A stretch of DNA of 64,000 nucleotides, from the NCBI RefSeq assembly GCF_003952165.1, contig NZ_RXFT01000004.1, positions 62,001-126,000 on the forward strand, read 5' to 3'. Every line of letters starts with the position of its first letter. Positions within the stretch are counted from its first letter, which is position 1. The stretch comes from Variovorax guangxiensis. Its GTDB lineage: Bacteria; Pseudomonadota; Gammaproteobacteria; Burkholderiales; Burkholderiaceae_C. The notes under the pieces are model-generated. The model was not told the origin of the DNA and did not search any database. It saw only the letters and a program-made list of their open reading frames with translations. The position numbers and the translations under genes were made by a program. Of this stretch, positions 1 through 10,248 are shown piece after piece.

Positions 1-1
1 C

Positions 2-3000
2 GGCCTGCTTGACAACAGCAACAAAGGATCGATTGGCGCGGGTGGTAACACCACCGCCACGGCGGGCAGTCTCAACAACGATGCCGGCAGTGTGACGGCA
101 GTGGGCGACTTGAGCGCCACCATTGGTGGAGCTGCAATGAACGTCGGCGGGACATTGGCTGCCAATGGCAGCACAACCCTTCTTGTAGACGGAATGCTGG
201 ACAACAGCGGTGGGACTGCCGCTGCGGTCAAGGGGAATTTGAGCGTCACCACATCCGGAGCGACTACCAACACCGGAGGAACGCTGCAAGCGGGCGCCAA
301 CGTGGCCTTGACGAACGGGGGCTTGATCAACAGGGGCGGCACCGTCTTTGGCGAAAGCCTGAGCGTGGATACCCACAAGAATGCTCTGGACAACAGCAAG
401 CAGGGAACATTGGCGGCGGCTACCACCGTCGACATCAAGTCGGGCGCCCTCAACAACGACACCGGCCTGATTCAGTCCAATGGCGGTGCAATGACCATTG
501 ATACCGATGGCCAGAAACTCACCAACTCCAACGCCGCGAACTACACCACCAAACAGGGCGGCATCACCAGCGCTGATACGTTGACCCTCAAGAATGTCGG
601 CGACGTGGACAATGCGGCGGGCTTCATCGGCGCGAAGAATGCGCTCAACGCCGACACCCGGTTGTTCACGAACACAGGCAATGGCCAAGTGATCGGGCAG
701 TCTGCGGTTGTGATCAACACCAACGGTGCGCGCTACGACAACGGCGGCGGTCAGACGCTGGCTGTGGGCAACTTGGATATCAATGCCGGCAGCATCGCCA
801 ATACGAGCGGTTTGGTCCGCTCGGCAGCGACAACAACGCTAAACGCCGGCAGCATTGGCAACAAAGACACTCTCGGCGCCAACCAGGGCATTGAAGGAAA
901 GTCCGTTGCCATCGGCACTGGCGAGCTGGACAACACCTCTGGTGCTATCCGTGCCGATGTCGATACGACCATCACCAGCGGTGGCACCGTGACCAACACC
1001 AATGGTCTGATCTCAGCTGGGAATGAGCTGAGCATTCGCGACCCCAATCGCGCGAATCCCGGTGCCAAGACGCTGAACCTGGTCAATACCAATGGCACGC
1101 TGGTAGCAGACAAGAGCCTCAAGATCGACGCAGCGACGTTCAGCGGCGACGGCAAAGCTGTTTCGGGGCAGGACCTGAGCCTCGCGCTCACACAGAACGT
1201 CACCAACAACGGCGAGGTGGCCGCCAACGGGAACCTGAGCTACACCACCACTGGCAACTTCACGAATAACGGCAAGCTGCTGGCGGGCCAGACGCTCACG
1301 GTCGGTGGCAACAACGTCGACAACTCGGCCAATGCGGAGATGTCGGGCACGAACACTACGATCAACACCAGCGGCACGTTGACCAACCGTGGCCTGATCG
1401 ACAGCAAGAACGACACGCAGATCAATGCAGGAACAGGGACCCTGAAAAACATCGGCACGGGTCGCATCTACGGCAATGCGATCTCCATTGCCACCGGTAC
1501 GCTCGAGAATGACGCAGAGACTGTCGGCGGCTTGACCAAGGCAGGGACCATTGCCGCGCGCAGCACCCTCAACATTGGTGCGACCACCATCACAAACCGC
1601 GAGCATGCATTGATCTTCAGCGGCGGAATGGGCGCGGGTGCGATGAGCATCGGCGGCTCGCTTGACGCCAACCGCAAGGCCACGGCGCAGGGCTCCGTGC
1701 TCAACAACCTAAGCGCAGACATCGAGTCGCTGGGCGACATGTCCATTTCGATGGCGAACGTCAACAACCGCGACGTACACATTCAGAGAGGGCCCCAGAC
1801 GGTCACATTCGGCCTTCAGATTGGTATTGCGCCCAACACTCCCCTAGGAAGCGGGATCGGCAGGACCACCACCTACCGCATGGACGAAGTCACCCTCGAC
1901 GCCGCCAATGGCCTGGTCTTCCTCCAGAAGACCGGTGAACTCGTCGGCATGGGAGGCTACGGCGTCTGGAACAACCTCATCACGACCACGGAAGATACGG
2001 CAATCAACATCGATCCTGCCCATCTTGTTGCGGGCGGAAGCATGAGCGTCAACGGTCGTCTGTACAACGAGAACAGCCAGGTGCTGGCAGGCGGGACTAT
2101 CACTTCCACTGAGTATGTGTCCTCCCAGTTGTCGGGTACGCGAACGGTCACAGGGTCGGCAACAGTGGTCAATAACGAAGGGCAGTCGCAGACACCCATT
2201 CCGATACCGATCATCACTGCGCCGGAGACGATCACACTGGGCGCCTACAAGTACCAGGAGAACATCAACGCCACCACTGGCTACGATGCAGGATCTGCAC
2301 CGGTCGGTAGCGCGGCGGGGAGCGCGGGCGCTGCCGGTGGGACGAATGGCGGTAACCGCCCGGACACCATCGTGCAAGTAACGGCCAATGTCGGTGCCGT
2401 CATCAAAACTTCGGGAAGTGCCGCAGGTTCAGCCGATGCTGCCGCTGGCGCCGGAGACACCGATGCGAGCCAGACCGTACCGATGGTCGTGCGTACCAGT
2501 GGCCCGAATACGCGCATCCCTACCGCCAGCTTGTTCAGCATCCGTGCGGGCGGCGGCTACCTGATCGAGACCGATCCGCGCTTTGCCAACTACCGCAACT
2601 GGCTCAGCAGCGACTACCTGCTGAACAGCCTCGGCCTGGACCCCAACAACATCCTCAAGCGCTTGGGCGACGGCTTCTACGAGCAGAAACTCATTCGCGA
2701 GCAGGTCGCCCAGCTCACGGGGTATCGCTATCTGGATGGGTACAGCAACGACGACGATCAGTACGCTGCGTTGATGGACGCGGGAGCGACCTTTGCGAAA
2801 CAGTACGGTCTGCGCCCAGGCATAGCTTTGAGCGCGGCGCAGATGGCGCAGTTGACCAGCGACATCGTTTGGCTCGTGGAGCAGACGGTGACGTTGCCAG
2901 ATGGCAGCACCCAGCGTGTCCTCGTGCCTCAGGTCTATGTGCGTGTACGCCCTGGCGACATCGATGGCTCCGGGGCGCTCCTGAGTGCCGATGCGACTGT

Positions 3001-6000
3001 CATCAAGAGTTCGGGGGATGTCGTCAACACCGGCACCATTGCTGGGCGCTCTCTGGTGTCTATCACCGCCGACAACGTCAACAATCTCGATGGTGGGCGG
3101 ATTGCGGGAGGCAGCGTCGGGATCAATGCACGCAACAACATCAACAACATCGGTGCGAGCATCACGGCCAGGGATGCCGCTGTTCTGACGGCCGGCGGGG
3201 ACATCAACGTGGAGACAACCACGCGCTCCCGTGGCACGAGTACTGGTATCGACCGCGTGGCAGGGGTCTACGTCACCGACCCGGGCGGCACGTTGATCGC
3301 CTCCGCCGGCCACGACGTCAATCTGATCGGTGCGGCCCTGGTCAGCGCGGGATCTGCGGCCGTTGGCGCCGGGCGCAATATCAACCTTGGCACCGTGTCC
3401 GAAGGGCATACGCTCGTGTTCAACGCACCGGGCGCGGCGGGGATTTCAACGAAGAGCCGTGAGGTGGGCTCCGTCATCCAGGGACAGGACAGCGTGCGCA
3501 TGGTGGCTGGTCATGATGTCAACGTGCGTGCGAGTGCCGTGCAGAGCGTGAATGGCGCATTGATCGTCACTGCAGGCAATGACATCAATGTCACCTCGGG
3601 CGAGGCCACGAGGAATTCTGCGTCAGCTACGCAGACATCCTCCAAGAACCTGTTCAGGAAGAGCAGTTCCAGCACGGCGGACACCAGCGCTACCACCGAA
3701 GTCCTCTCCAGCAGCCTGAGCGGCAAGAGTGTCGCGCTGGTGGCGAACAATGACATCAACCTGCAGGCCGCACAGCTTCGCTCTGCCGACGCGATGAGCC
3801 TGTCGGCAGGTCGTGACATCAACCTCACGACAGCCAACCAGACCGACCTGGAACTCCATGCTGCGCAAAGCAAAACCAGCGGCACTGCGTTTGGCATGGG
3901 CTTGGCAGCAGCCACGTTCATGGGCGATGTCACGGCGGTCGCCATCGCGGGCAACAAGAAATCCTCCAATCACGCCGACGCCAGCATTTCCACCCAAGCG
4001 ATCGGGACTAGTATTTCGGCCGGAAGGCTGCAAACATTGAGCGGGCGGGACACCACGTTGAAGGCGGCCACTGTGGTCGCAGACAGCGACATCATCATGA
4101 TGGCGGGACGCAACCTGACCATCGAGAGCGCTCAGAATCAGCGGATTTCGAGCAGGTACGACGCCAACAGCAAGTCGGGGATGGTGGGTGAGTGGTACAA
4201 CCCGGCCATCGGCAACGTCAAGGGCTCACAGGCCAATGCCGAGATCCGCACGACGCAGCAGGCCAGCCAGGTCGCCAGCCTTGCGGGCAATGTGACGATG
4301 ATTGCGGGCAACGAGTACCGCCAGACGGCCAGCAGCATCATGGCTGCAGGCCAGGCCGGCCCGGAGTTGGGTGGGAACGTCAACATCCTCGCCAAGAACG
4401 CCCTCATCAACGAGGCATACAACACCACGCAGTCGATCTCTCTCGACAAGAGTTCCAGCACCATCGTAGGCGGCAGCGCGAACTTCATGGGGGTTGGCAC
4501 TGATACCCTCAAGGGAGGCTCCAGCACGATCAAGGCCATGGGCGACATCGGCGGCGACGGCCGTATGCAGGCCCTCGGTGCCATCAATTTGGCCATGAGC
4601 GGCAAGCAAGCCTATGACGCCGTGCAGGCGATCGGCGGCACGGGGCCGCTGAGCTATGGCGTCAGCGTGAACGTGAGCCGCAACAGCAGTCAGAGCACAA
4701 GCTTCACCAACACCAGCGCGGCGGTAGGTTCCAGCGTGGTAGGTGCGAACAACGTCAACATCGTGGCCACGGGCGGCAGCAAGGATTCGAACATTCGCGC
4801 CGTGGGCTCCACTATCGCGGCGGGCAATACCGTCAACATGGCGGCGGACAACGATGTCACTCTGGAGGCCAGCAAGAACACGAGCGTGACGGTAGGCCAG
4901 AACTCCAGCCGTGGTGCCAATGTGGGCGTGACCTTCGGTGCAGGTGCCCAGAACGGCTTCAGCATCCAGTTGGGCGTGCAAAGCGGCAAGGGCAGCAACA
5001 ACCAGAACGACACCACGTACAACGCCACCCAGGTCTCCGGTGGCAAGGCGGTGAACGTGTCCACGGGTCGCAACCTCACGCTCGATGGAGCGACGATCGA
5101 AGGCAACCGCGTGACGGCGGATGTTGGAGGTGACCTGAAGATCACCACCTTGCAGGATGTGAGCGTGGGCCAGAGCCGGCAGTCCAGCGGCGGTTTTGGA
5201 GTGAGCTTGTGCATTCCGCCGATCTGCTACGGCGCGGTGGCCTCTGTCAGCGGCAGCGCGGCAGGAGCGAAAGCGGACGGGATCTTCATCAGCCCGGCCG
5301 TGCAATCGGGCATCAAGGCCGGAGATGGCGGCTTTGATGTGAAGGTTGCCGGCAACACCGACCTGAAGGGGGCGGTGATCGAGAGCACGCAGGCAGCCAT
5401 CGACGGCAAGAAGAACAACTTCAGCACGGGCGGTACGCTCACCATGACCGACTTGCAGAACGTGAGTCAGTCAAGCGGCAGCAGCTACTCGGTCAGTGGA
5501 GGCCTGAGCGTGGGCTATACCACGGCGCCGACCGCGGCCACGGAGACGGCACCCGCCAGAGACATGACTGCATCGTGGACAGGACCAAGCAATCGGCCCA
5601 GCGGGGCTGCGGGTGTGGGCAGCTACAGCGGCAACAACCAGGCCAGCGTCACGAAATCCGGCATCTCGGGCATTGCGGGCGATCAGAGTGTGCGAACGGG
5701 GGACAACAGCAGCGCCGGCACGTTGATCAAGGACTGGAACACCCAGACCATCATCAAGGATGTGCAGGCGCAGGCGCAACTCTCGGCGCAGTTCGGACAG
5801 AACGCCAGCAAGGCAGTCGGCGACTATGCAAATGGCAAGCTGAAAGAGGCCAACGATCTGTACAACTTGGCGGCCGCCGAAACCGACCCGACCAAGAAGG
5901 CTGCACTGTATTCGCAGGCCGACCAGTTGGAAAACGACTGGAAAGAAGGTGGTGCCTATCGCATTGCAGCCCATGCCGCTGTCGGCGGCCTGACGGGCGG

Positions 6001-7171
6001 TGCCGGGGGCGCCGCTGGGGCGGCTGCCTCCAGCGTGGCCATTCCCGCGATTGGAGAACAGATCGCAAACCTCGATATGCCTGTTCCAGTCAAGCAGGCA
6101 TTGGTGATGGCAATGGGGACTGCGATCGGTGCCGCAACTGGAGGAGCAGCAGGTGCAGCGGGCGCCTTCAATGAAACTTCGAACAACTACCTGACGGCGA
6201 CCGATCTGCGCAATCGGCAGCAGAAGCTTGAGGGCTGCCGTGCGAGGAAGGATCCTGCCTGCGAAGTTGACGTCTTGCGGGCTTACGACCTCAAGAGTGC
6301 CAATAACACCGGTGAGTTGAAGGGGTCATCGCTCATTGAAAAGATGGGTCTGGAGAGTGTTCGTGCCGGTTTGGAGCAATTGCTGTCCGACCCTACAACA
6401 AGCGAGGAGACTAAAGCGCAGGCTCGCAAGAGCATCAAAGAAATCAACACAGCGATCAACGTAATTGACCGGGCTCCTGTCATCAAGGAGGCCCTGCAGC
6501 TAGGATTGATGGCGGCAGATATCTATACGTTGGGAGAACTCACGGCAGCCAGGTTGCTGACGACCTCAATCGTCAAAGAGACGGTTCTTGCTCGCACCGG
6601 AAAATCACTATCCGATGATGCAGCAGAACGAATTGCCGGAAATTTTTATGCCGACAATGCTGCCGCCACGGCCGCAAAAAATCCATTGCTTGTTGATTCA
6701 ATACCAAGAAATGGAAATAGATTGGTATTGGATCAAGGGATGGCGCCAACTTGTGGGCACAATTCCTGCGGCATGGTGCTCGATACGCTCGGAAATTCAG
6801 TCGATGTCGCCAAGCTCATCGAAAAAGTACCTCCGGGCGATTTGGGTATTTTTCCTAAGCAGGTTGAGGCTCTGATGAAGGCGGAAGGGGTCGATGCTGT
6901 TGCCTTGGGGAGACGAAATGTTGATGATCTTGCACGTTACACTGCTGACGGAGTTCCTGTGGTTGTGCGCATTGTTGATAAAACAGGGGGCACAGATTTT
7001 TCGCACTTCGTCGTGGTGGATGGGGTTACGACAAGAAATGGTGTTCGAGTGGTGGCTATACGCGATCCGCAGGGAAAACAATATTTCAGTCAACAATATT
7101 TCAGTCCAGCTGGCACATTTCAAACTAATTTTACCGGTGATGTGATTTTGCCTAAACCTAAGAAGCCATGA
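2..7171 (+). CDS. bcpA: BcpA/CdiA-type contact-dependent inhibition haemagglutinin, C-terminal part, papain-like toxin tip (5' partial)
   Basis: The reading frame is open from base 2, so the true start, signal peptide and TPS secretion domain lie upstream. Residues here are counted from the Met codon at 92. Residues 1-780 are Asn/Gly-rich filamentous-haemagglutinin beta-helix repeats. About 830-950 is the conserved middle block (RFANYRNWLSSDYLL, KRLGDGFYEQ, LVPQVYVRVRPGDIDG) found in CdiA/FHA proteins. A second repeat region follows to about 1860. A Gly/Ala-rich pretoxin segment ends with NNYLT near 2031, resembling the ENN-type motif that precedes exchangeable CdiA toxins. The last ~300 residues look foreign: GC falls, and the tip carries Cys2221 (TCGHNSC), His2305 (FSHFVVVDG) and Asp2325 (RDPQG), the order of a papain/C39-like cysteine protease. 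The predicted role is surface delivery of this toxin to neighbouring cells through the BcpB-type transporter downstream. The toxin target is not visible. Confidence 0.9.
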   Translation, partial: GLLDNSNKGSIGAGGNTTATAGSLNNDAGSVTAVGDLSATIGGAAMNVGGTLAANGSTTLLVDGMLDNSGGTAAAVKGNLSVTTSGATTNTGGTLQAGANVALTNGGLINRGGTVFGESLSVDTHKNALDNSKQGTLAAATTVDIKSGALNNDTGLIQSNGGAMTIDTDGQKLTNSNAANYTTKQGGITSADTLTLKNVGDVDNAAGFIGAKNALNADTRLFTNTGNGQVIGQSAVVINTNGARYDNGGGQTLAVGNLDINAGSIANTSGLVRSAATTTLNAGSIGNKDTLGANQGIEGKSVAIGTGELDNTSGAIRADVDTTITSGGTVTNTNGLISAGNELSIRDPNRANPGAKTLNLVNTNGTLVADKSLKIDAATFSGDGKAVSGQDLSLALTQNVTNNGEVAANGNLSYTTTGNFTNNGKLLAGQTLTVGGNNVDNSANAEMSGTNTTINTSGTLTNRGLIDSKNDTQINAGTGTLKNIGTGRIYGNAISIATGTLENDAETVGGLTKAGTIAARSTLNIGATTITNREHALIFSGGMGAGAMSIGGSLDANRKATAQGSVLNNLSADIESLGDMSISMANVNNRDVHIQRGPQTVTFGLQIGIAPNTPLGSGIGRTTTYRMDEVTLDAANGLVFLQKTGELVGMGGYGVWNNLITTTEDTAINIDPAHLVAGGSMSVNGRLYNENSQVLAGGTITSTEYVSSQLSGTRTVTGSATVVNNEGQSQTPIPIPIITAPETITLGAYKYQENINATTGYDAGSAPVGSAAGSAGAAGGTNGGNRPDTIVQVTANVGAVIKTSGSAAGSADAAAGAGDTDASQTVPMVVRTSGPNTRIPTASLFSIRAGGGYLIETDPRFANYRNWLSSDYLLNSLGLDPNNILKRLGDGFYEQKLIREQVAQLTGYRYLDGYSNDDDQYAALMDAGATFAKQYGLRPGIALSAAQMAQLTSDIVWLVEQTVTLPDGSTQRVLVPQVYVRVRPGDIDGSGALLSADATVIKSSGDVVNTGTIAGRSLVSITADNVNNLDGGRIAGGSVGINARNNINNIGASITARDAAVLTAGGDINVETTTRSRGTSTGIDRVAGVYVTDPGGTLIASAGHDVNLIGAALVSAGSAAVGAGRNINLGTVSEGHTLVFNAPGAAGISTKSREVGSVIQGQDSVRMVAGHDVNVRASAVQSVNGALIVTAGNDINVTSGEATRNSASATQTSSKNLFRKSSSSTADTSATTEVLSSSLSGKSVALVANNDINLQAAQLRSADAMSLSAGRDINLTTANQTDLELHAAQSKTSGTAFGMGLAAATFMGDVTAVAIAGNKKSSNHADASISTQAIGTSISAGRLQTLSGRDTTLKAATVVADSDIIMMAGRNLTIESAQNQRISSRYDANSKSGMVGEWYNPAIGNVKGSQANAEIRTTQQASQVASLAGNVTMIAGNEYRQTASSIMAAGQAGPELGGNVNILAKNALINEAYNTTQSISLDKSSSTIVGGSANFMGVGTDTLKGGSSTIKAMGDIGGDGRMQALGAINLAMSGKQAYDAVQAIGGTGPLSYGVSVNVSRNSSQSTSFTNTSAAVGSSVVGANNVNIVATGGSKDSNIRAVGSTIAAGNTVNMAADNDVTLEASKNTSVTVGQNSSRGANVGVTFGAGAQNGFSIQLGVQSGKGSNNQNDTTYNATQVSGGKAVNVSTGRNLTLDGATIEGNRVTADVGGDLKITTLQDVSVGQSRQSSGGFGVSLCIPPICYGAVASVSGSAAGAKADGIFISPAVQSGIKAGDGGFDVKVAGNTDLKGAVIESTQAAIDGKKNNFSTGGTLTMTDLQNVSQSSGSSYSVSGGLSVGYTTAPTAATETAPARDMTASWTGPSNRPSGAAGVGSYSGNNQASVTKSGISGIAGDQSVRTGDNSSAGTLIKDWNTQTIIKDVQAQAQLSAQFGQNASKAVGDYANGKLKEANDLYNLAAAETDPTKKAALYSQADQLENDWKEGGAYRIAAHAAVGGLTGGAGGAAGAAASSVAIPAIGEQIANLDMPVPVKQALVMAMGTAIGAATGGAAGAAGAFNETSNNYLTATDLRNRQQKLEGCRARKDPACEVDVLRAYDLKSANNTGELKGSSLIEKMGLESVRAGLEQLLSDPTTSEETKAQARKSIKEINTAINVIDRAPVIKEALQLGLMAADIYTLGELTAARLLTTSIVKETVLARTGKSLSDDAAERIAGNFYADNAAATAAKNPLLVDSIPRNGNRLVLDQGMAPTCGHNSCGMVLDTLGNSVDVAKLIEKVPPGDLGIFPKQVEALMKAEGVDAVALGRRNVDDLARYTADGVPVVVRIVDKTGGTDFSHFVVVDGVTTRNGVRVVAIRDPQGKQYFSQQYFSPAGTFQTNFTGDVILPKPKKP

Positions 7172-7632
7172 AACTAGATTTAAGAATCTCTCTCCCGCGC
7201 AATCTCACTGTGACGAGTTTGCTTGAACAAAGAAATATTCCTTGTTTTTGCAAGATCGGCGGCAGTTTTTTTGAGTTGGCATTTCAAGCTCCCCTTCCGG
7301 CAGTGGCGGGTGAGGTGATCGGATGGAATGCTGAAGTGATAGATGAACGTGCCCCAGCACGGGGTGGCGGCTCTTATACGCATTACTGCTTTGCGATGGT
7401 TACGCTAAAGCAGCTGGGTACTGATATTTATCGAATTTTTGATCTGTCTTTTTTTAATGAAATTTCAGGATGGTGTCCGATTATTATTGATGGGGCGCTG
7501 ACTCTTCCTTGGCAAGATAATTTTCAGGAAGAGATTGATGAAATTGAGTCTCTATTCAAAGATAAAAAGCTTAGCAAGAAGCAAAAAGGCATCGTGGGAT
7601 CAAGGAGTGACAAGGAAGATGGGGAGGCTTGA
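7168..7632 (+). CDS. bcpI: Candidate immunity protein for the papain-like BcpA toxin
   Basis: This encodes 154 residues with no family I recognise. Its ATG overlaps the toxin stop codon (ATGA), the position held by the immunity gene in cdi/bcp loci, so translation is probably coupled. There is no signal peptide or membrane segment, consistent with a cytoplasmic protein that binds an incoming toxin. It is aromatic- and acid-rich in the middle (GWCPIIIDGALTLPWQDNF) and ends in a charged Lys/Glu/Asp tail. The gene is clearly AT-richer than the lipoprotein and transporter genes that follow, matching the toxin tip. The two therefore look like one horizontally exchanged cassette. The immunity role is inferred from position and composition only. 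Confidence 0.72.
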   Translation: MKLDLRISLPRNLTVTSLLEQRNIPCFCKIGGSFFELAFQAPLPAVAGEVIGWNAEVIDERAPARGGGSYTHYCFAMVTLKQLGTDIYRIFDLSFFNEISGWCPIIIDGALTLPWQDNFQEEIDEIESLFKDKKLSKKQKGIVGSRSDKEDGEA

Positions 7633-7805
7633 TTGTCACTCAGTCATGATCGCATTGATAGATGTTGACTGAGGATAAATTGAGTGAAGACGTTAAAGAG
7701 GATGTGTAGGTATCAATCAATTTCCTTGTTCGATCATGCAATCGGAAGATTGCTGAACTGCGATTTTTAGAAGTACGAATTGGATTTTGATATTCCAGGG
7801 GCAGA
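7633..7805. other. AT-rich spacer between immunity gene and lipoprotein gene
   Basis: No convincing gene is present. A 7-bp inverted repeat, CTCAGTC at 7639-7645 and GACTGAG at 7667-7673, could form a hairpin with a 21-nt loop. It lacks a following T-run, so a terminator is not supported. The AT-rich composition resembles the toxin/immunity cassette, so the cassette's right edge probably falls in or just after this spacer. Confidence 0.45.
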
Positions 7806-8414
7806 ATGAAAACGTCAAGAGGAGGGCGCTGCGCCGCTTTAGCGCTGGGTGTGGTCGTGATTGCAGTCGCCGGCTGCACTTATTCGCAAATCAACCCGGA
7901 AGCTGCAGCGGCAGACGCGCGCGCCAACACCGGTTACAACGAATTGAAGGACATCGAGCCTGGTACATCCAAGTTGGTTATGCGTACCTCCGGGACTTCG
8001 GCCAATGCTCAGTTCGCCGTCAGCACTGCTGAGTCGCCGTGCCAAGGCTTCCAGCATCTGGGTGCAGCAGCCTATACGGGCAGCGGGGTGGTCTATCCTT
8101 GGATCGCGAGCGCTTTGCGCGCCGGAACGCGCGCAAGCCCTTATCTGGTTCACGAGGCCACATCCGGGCAAACCATCCATGTCCGGGGCATCGGCAACTG
8201 GAGCACAGGTGGAGCGAACGTGGCCTACCGCGCTGGCAGTTGTGGCCCGGTGACCGTGAGCTTCACCCCCGCGGAGAGCCATGCCTATACGGTGGAATTT
8301 GTTTGGGGCGAAAAGATGTCTTGCCGTCTCGCGGTCATGGATGCGACCAACCCCGACGTACCCCAGCCGGTTGAAGTACGGAACGTCGCAGGCTGTCCTG
8401 CGCCTTCGCGCTGA
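7806..8414 (+). CDS. BcpO-position lipoprotein
   Basis: This is a 202-residue predicted lipoprotein. The N-terminus has basic residues, a hydrophobic stretch and the lipobox VAGC (Cys23), so the mature protein should be lipid-anchored. The rest is soluble and contains four spaced cysteines that could form disulfides in the periplasm. The gene sits between the immunity candidate and the transporter gene, exactly where Burkholderia bcpAIOB loci carry the lipoprotein gene bcpO. That supports an accessory role in display or secretion of the haemagglutinin. It is longer than the small BcpO proteins I know of, so homology to BcpO is positional rather than demonstrated. The stop lies 11 bases before the transporter gene, indicating co-transcription. 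Confidence 0.7.
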   Translation: MKTSRGGRCAALALGVVVIAVAGCTYSQINPEAAAADARANTGYNELKDIEPGTSKLVMRTSGTSANAQFAVSTAESPCQGFQHLGAAAYTGSGVVYPWIASALRAGTRASPYLVHEATSGQTIHVRGIGNWSTGGANVAYRAGSCGPVTVSFTPAESHAYTVEFVWGEKMSCRLAVMDATNPDVPQPVEVRNVAGCPAPSR

Positions 8415-8425
8415 ACGTCCTCGAA

Positions 8426-10156
8426 ATGAAGTGCTATGTACTGGCGGTTTCGGCCGTCGCAGTGCCGCTATTTGCGGCTGCCCAGCAATCTCCAACAACG
8501 CCGCAACCCTTCGTCGAGCAGCAACGCCAGCAAGAACGCGAGCGCGCGCTGCGCGAGCAGAATGAGCGCACCGTCGACCAACGCCCACAGGCGGCTCCGC
8601 CGCCGCCCATGCAGCGCATTCCCGACTCCGAGTCGCCATGCTTCCGTATTGATCGCGTGCTGTTGGTCGGCGAGCAATCCGAGTCCTTCCAATGGGCCGT
8701 CGCCGATCTGTCGGGGCCTAATGGCACTGATTCACCTACCGGCCGGTGCCTCGGCACGGCTGGCGTCAACGTGGTCCTCGCACGCGCGCAGCAGGCCGTC
8801 ATCGCTCGCGGCTTCGTCACCACCCGAGTCCTTGCTGCCCCGCAGGATCTGTCCACTGGCATGCTGACACTCTCCCTGGTGCCTGGTCGCATCGCAGCCA
8901 TTCGGACGACGCCCGATTCTTCGTCTACGCTGCTCGGCAGTTCTGCCTTGCTGGCCACGGCCATTCCCGCGCGCCCAGGCGATCTCCTGAACCTGCGCGA
9001 CATCGAGCAAGGCCTGGAGAATCTGAAGCGTGCCCCAACCGTGGAAGCCGACATCCAGATCGAACCTTCGACCGCCCCCAATGCCAAGCCCGGTGACAGC
9101 GATCTGGTCGTCAAGTACGTCCAATCCAAGAAGTGGCGCGCCACCCTGAGCCTGGACGACAGCGGCACCGAAGCCACCGGCCGCTACCAGGCCGGCGCCA
9201 CACTGTCCCTGGATAACCCCTTCGGCCTGAACGACCTGTTCTACGTCAGCGCCAACCACAACATCAATAACCACCTCTTCGGCGATCCGGCCAAGGGCAC
9301 CGAAGGCCAGACCGTTCATTACTCGCTGCCGTATGGCTACTGGCTGCTGGGCCTCACTGCCTCCAACAGCCAGTACCACCAGAGCGTGGCCGGCCTGAAC
9401 CAGGACTACGTCTACGCCGGCAAGACCAACAACGCCGAGGTCAAGCTCTCGCGTCTCGTCTACCGCGACCAGAGCCGCAAGACGAGCATTGCGATCAAGG
9501 GCTGGCGCCGCGAGTCGCGCAACTTCGTGGACGATACTGAGGTCGAGGTGCAGCACCGCGTGGTTGGCGGCTGGGAGCTCAGCCTCAATCACAAGGAGTA
9601 CATCGGCGAGGCGACGCTCGAAGGCACGCTGGCCTACAAGCGCGGCACCGGCGGCTTCGGTTCGCGCACCGCGCCGGAAGAGGAGTTCGGCGAAGGAACC
9701 TCGCGACTGAAGCTCTACACCGCCGACATCAGCCTCAACGCGCCGTTCAAGCTCGGCGAGCAGAAGCTGCGCTACTCCGGCCTGATCCGCGCCCAATGGA
9801 ACCGCACGCCGCTGACGCCGCAAGACCGCTTCGCCATCGGCGGCCGCTACACGGTGCGCGGTTTCGACGGCGAGACGAGCCTGATGGGCGAGCGCGGCTG
9901 GCTCATCCGCAACGACATCGGGTGGGCCGCGGGGCAGAGCGGAGCGGAACTGTACGTCGGTGCCGACTATGGCCATGTGGGTGGCCGCTCGACGGTCGAT
10001 CTGCTCGGCCGCAGCCTTGCCGGCGCCGTCATCGGTGTTCGCGGCCAGTGGAGCAAGCTGAGCTACGACTTCTTCGTCGGCGCGCCGATCAGCAAGCCGG
10101 AGGGCTATCGGACCGCGAAGGTCACGCTGGGCTTCAATCTCAATGCAAGTTTCTGA
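8426..10156 (+). CDS. bcpB: BcpB/CdiB (ShlB/FhaC family) two-partner secretion transporter
   Basis: This 576-residue outer-membrane protein has the size and layout of TpsB transporters. It starts with a signal peptide (cleavage near AAA-QQ), followed by a Gln/Arg/Pro-rich plug-helix-like region to about residue 70. POTRA domains span about 70-240, including the LVPGRIAAIRTT and DLLNLRDIEQGLENLKR signatures of ShlB-type proteins. A 16-strand barrel follows, with the conserved FAIGGRYTVRGFDGE motif near residue 475 and a terminal Phe typical of barrel proteins. Its role is to thread the BcpA haemagglutinin through the outer membrane. A damaged copy of its last ~115 bases is found at 11947-12066. 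Confidence 0.93.
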   Translation: MKCYVLAVSAVAVPLFAAAQQSPTTPQPFVEQQRQQERERALREQNERTVDQRPQAAPPPPMQRIPDSESPCFRIDRVLLVGEQSESFQWAVADLSGPNGTDSPTGRCLGTAGVNVVLARAQQAVIARGFVTTRVLAAPQDLSTGMLTLSLVPGRIAAIRTTPDSSSTLLGSSALLATAIPARPGDLLNLRDIEQGLENLKRAPTVEADIQIEPSTAPNAKPGDSDLVVKYVQSKKWRATLSLDDSGTEATGRYQAGATLSLDNPFGLNDLFYVSANHNINNHLFGDPAKGTEGQTVHYSLPYGYWLLGLTASNSQYHQSVAGLNQDYVYAGKTNNAEVKLSRLVYRDQSRKTSIAIKGWRRESRNFVDDTEVEVQHRVVGGWELSLNHKEYIGEATLEGTLAYKRGTGGFGSRTAPEEEFGEGTSRLKLYTADISLNAPFKLGEQKLRYSGLIRAQWNRTPLTPQDRFAIGGRYTVRGFDGETSLMGERGWLIRNDIGWAAGQSGAELYVGADYGHVGGRSTVDLLGRSLAGAVIGVRGQWSKLSYDFFVGAPISKPEGYRTAKVTLGFNLNASF

Positions 10157-10248
10157 TCAGAAAAACGAGGAAGAACCGAGTGAACAATCTCATCGATGGC
10201 GTCCGCCGACCGATAGCAAGGCCATCTACGACATTCAATGGCCGCGTC

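Noticed and set aside
4226..5305. Minus-strand open frame of about 360 codons inside the haemagglutinin gene
   Set aside because: Antisense to a clear coding region, with His/Arg/Ala-biased composition and no recognisable motif.
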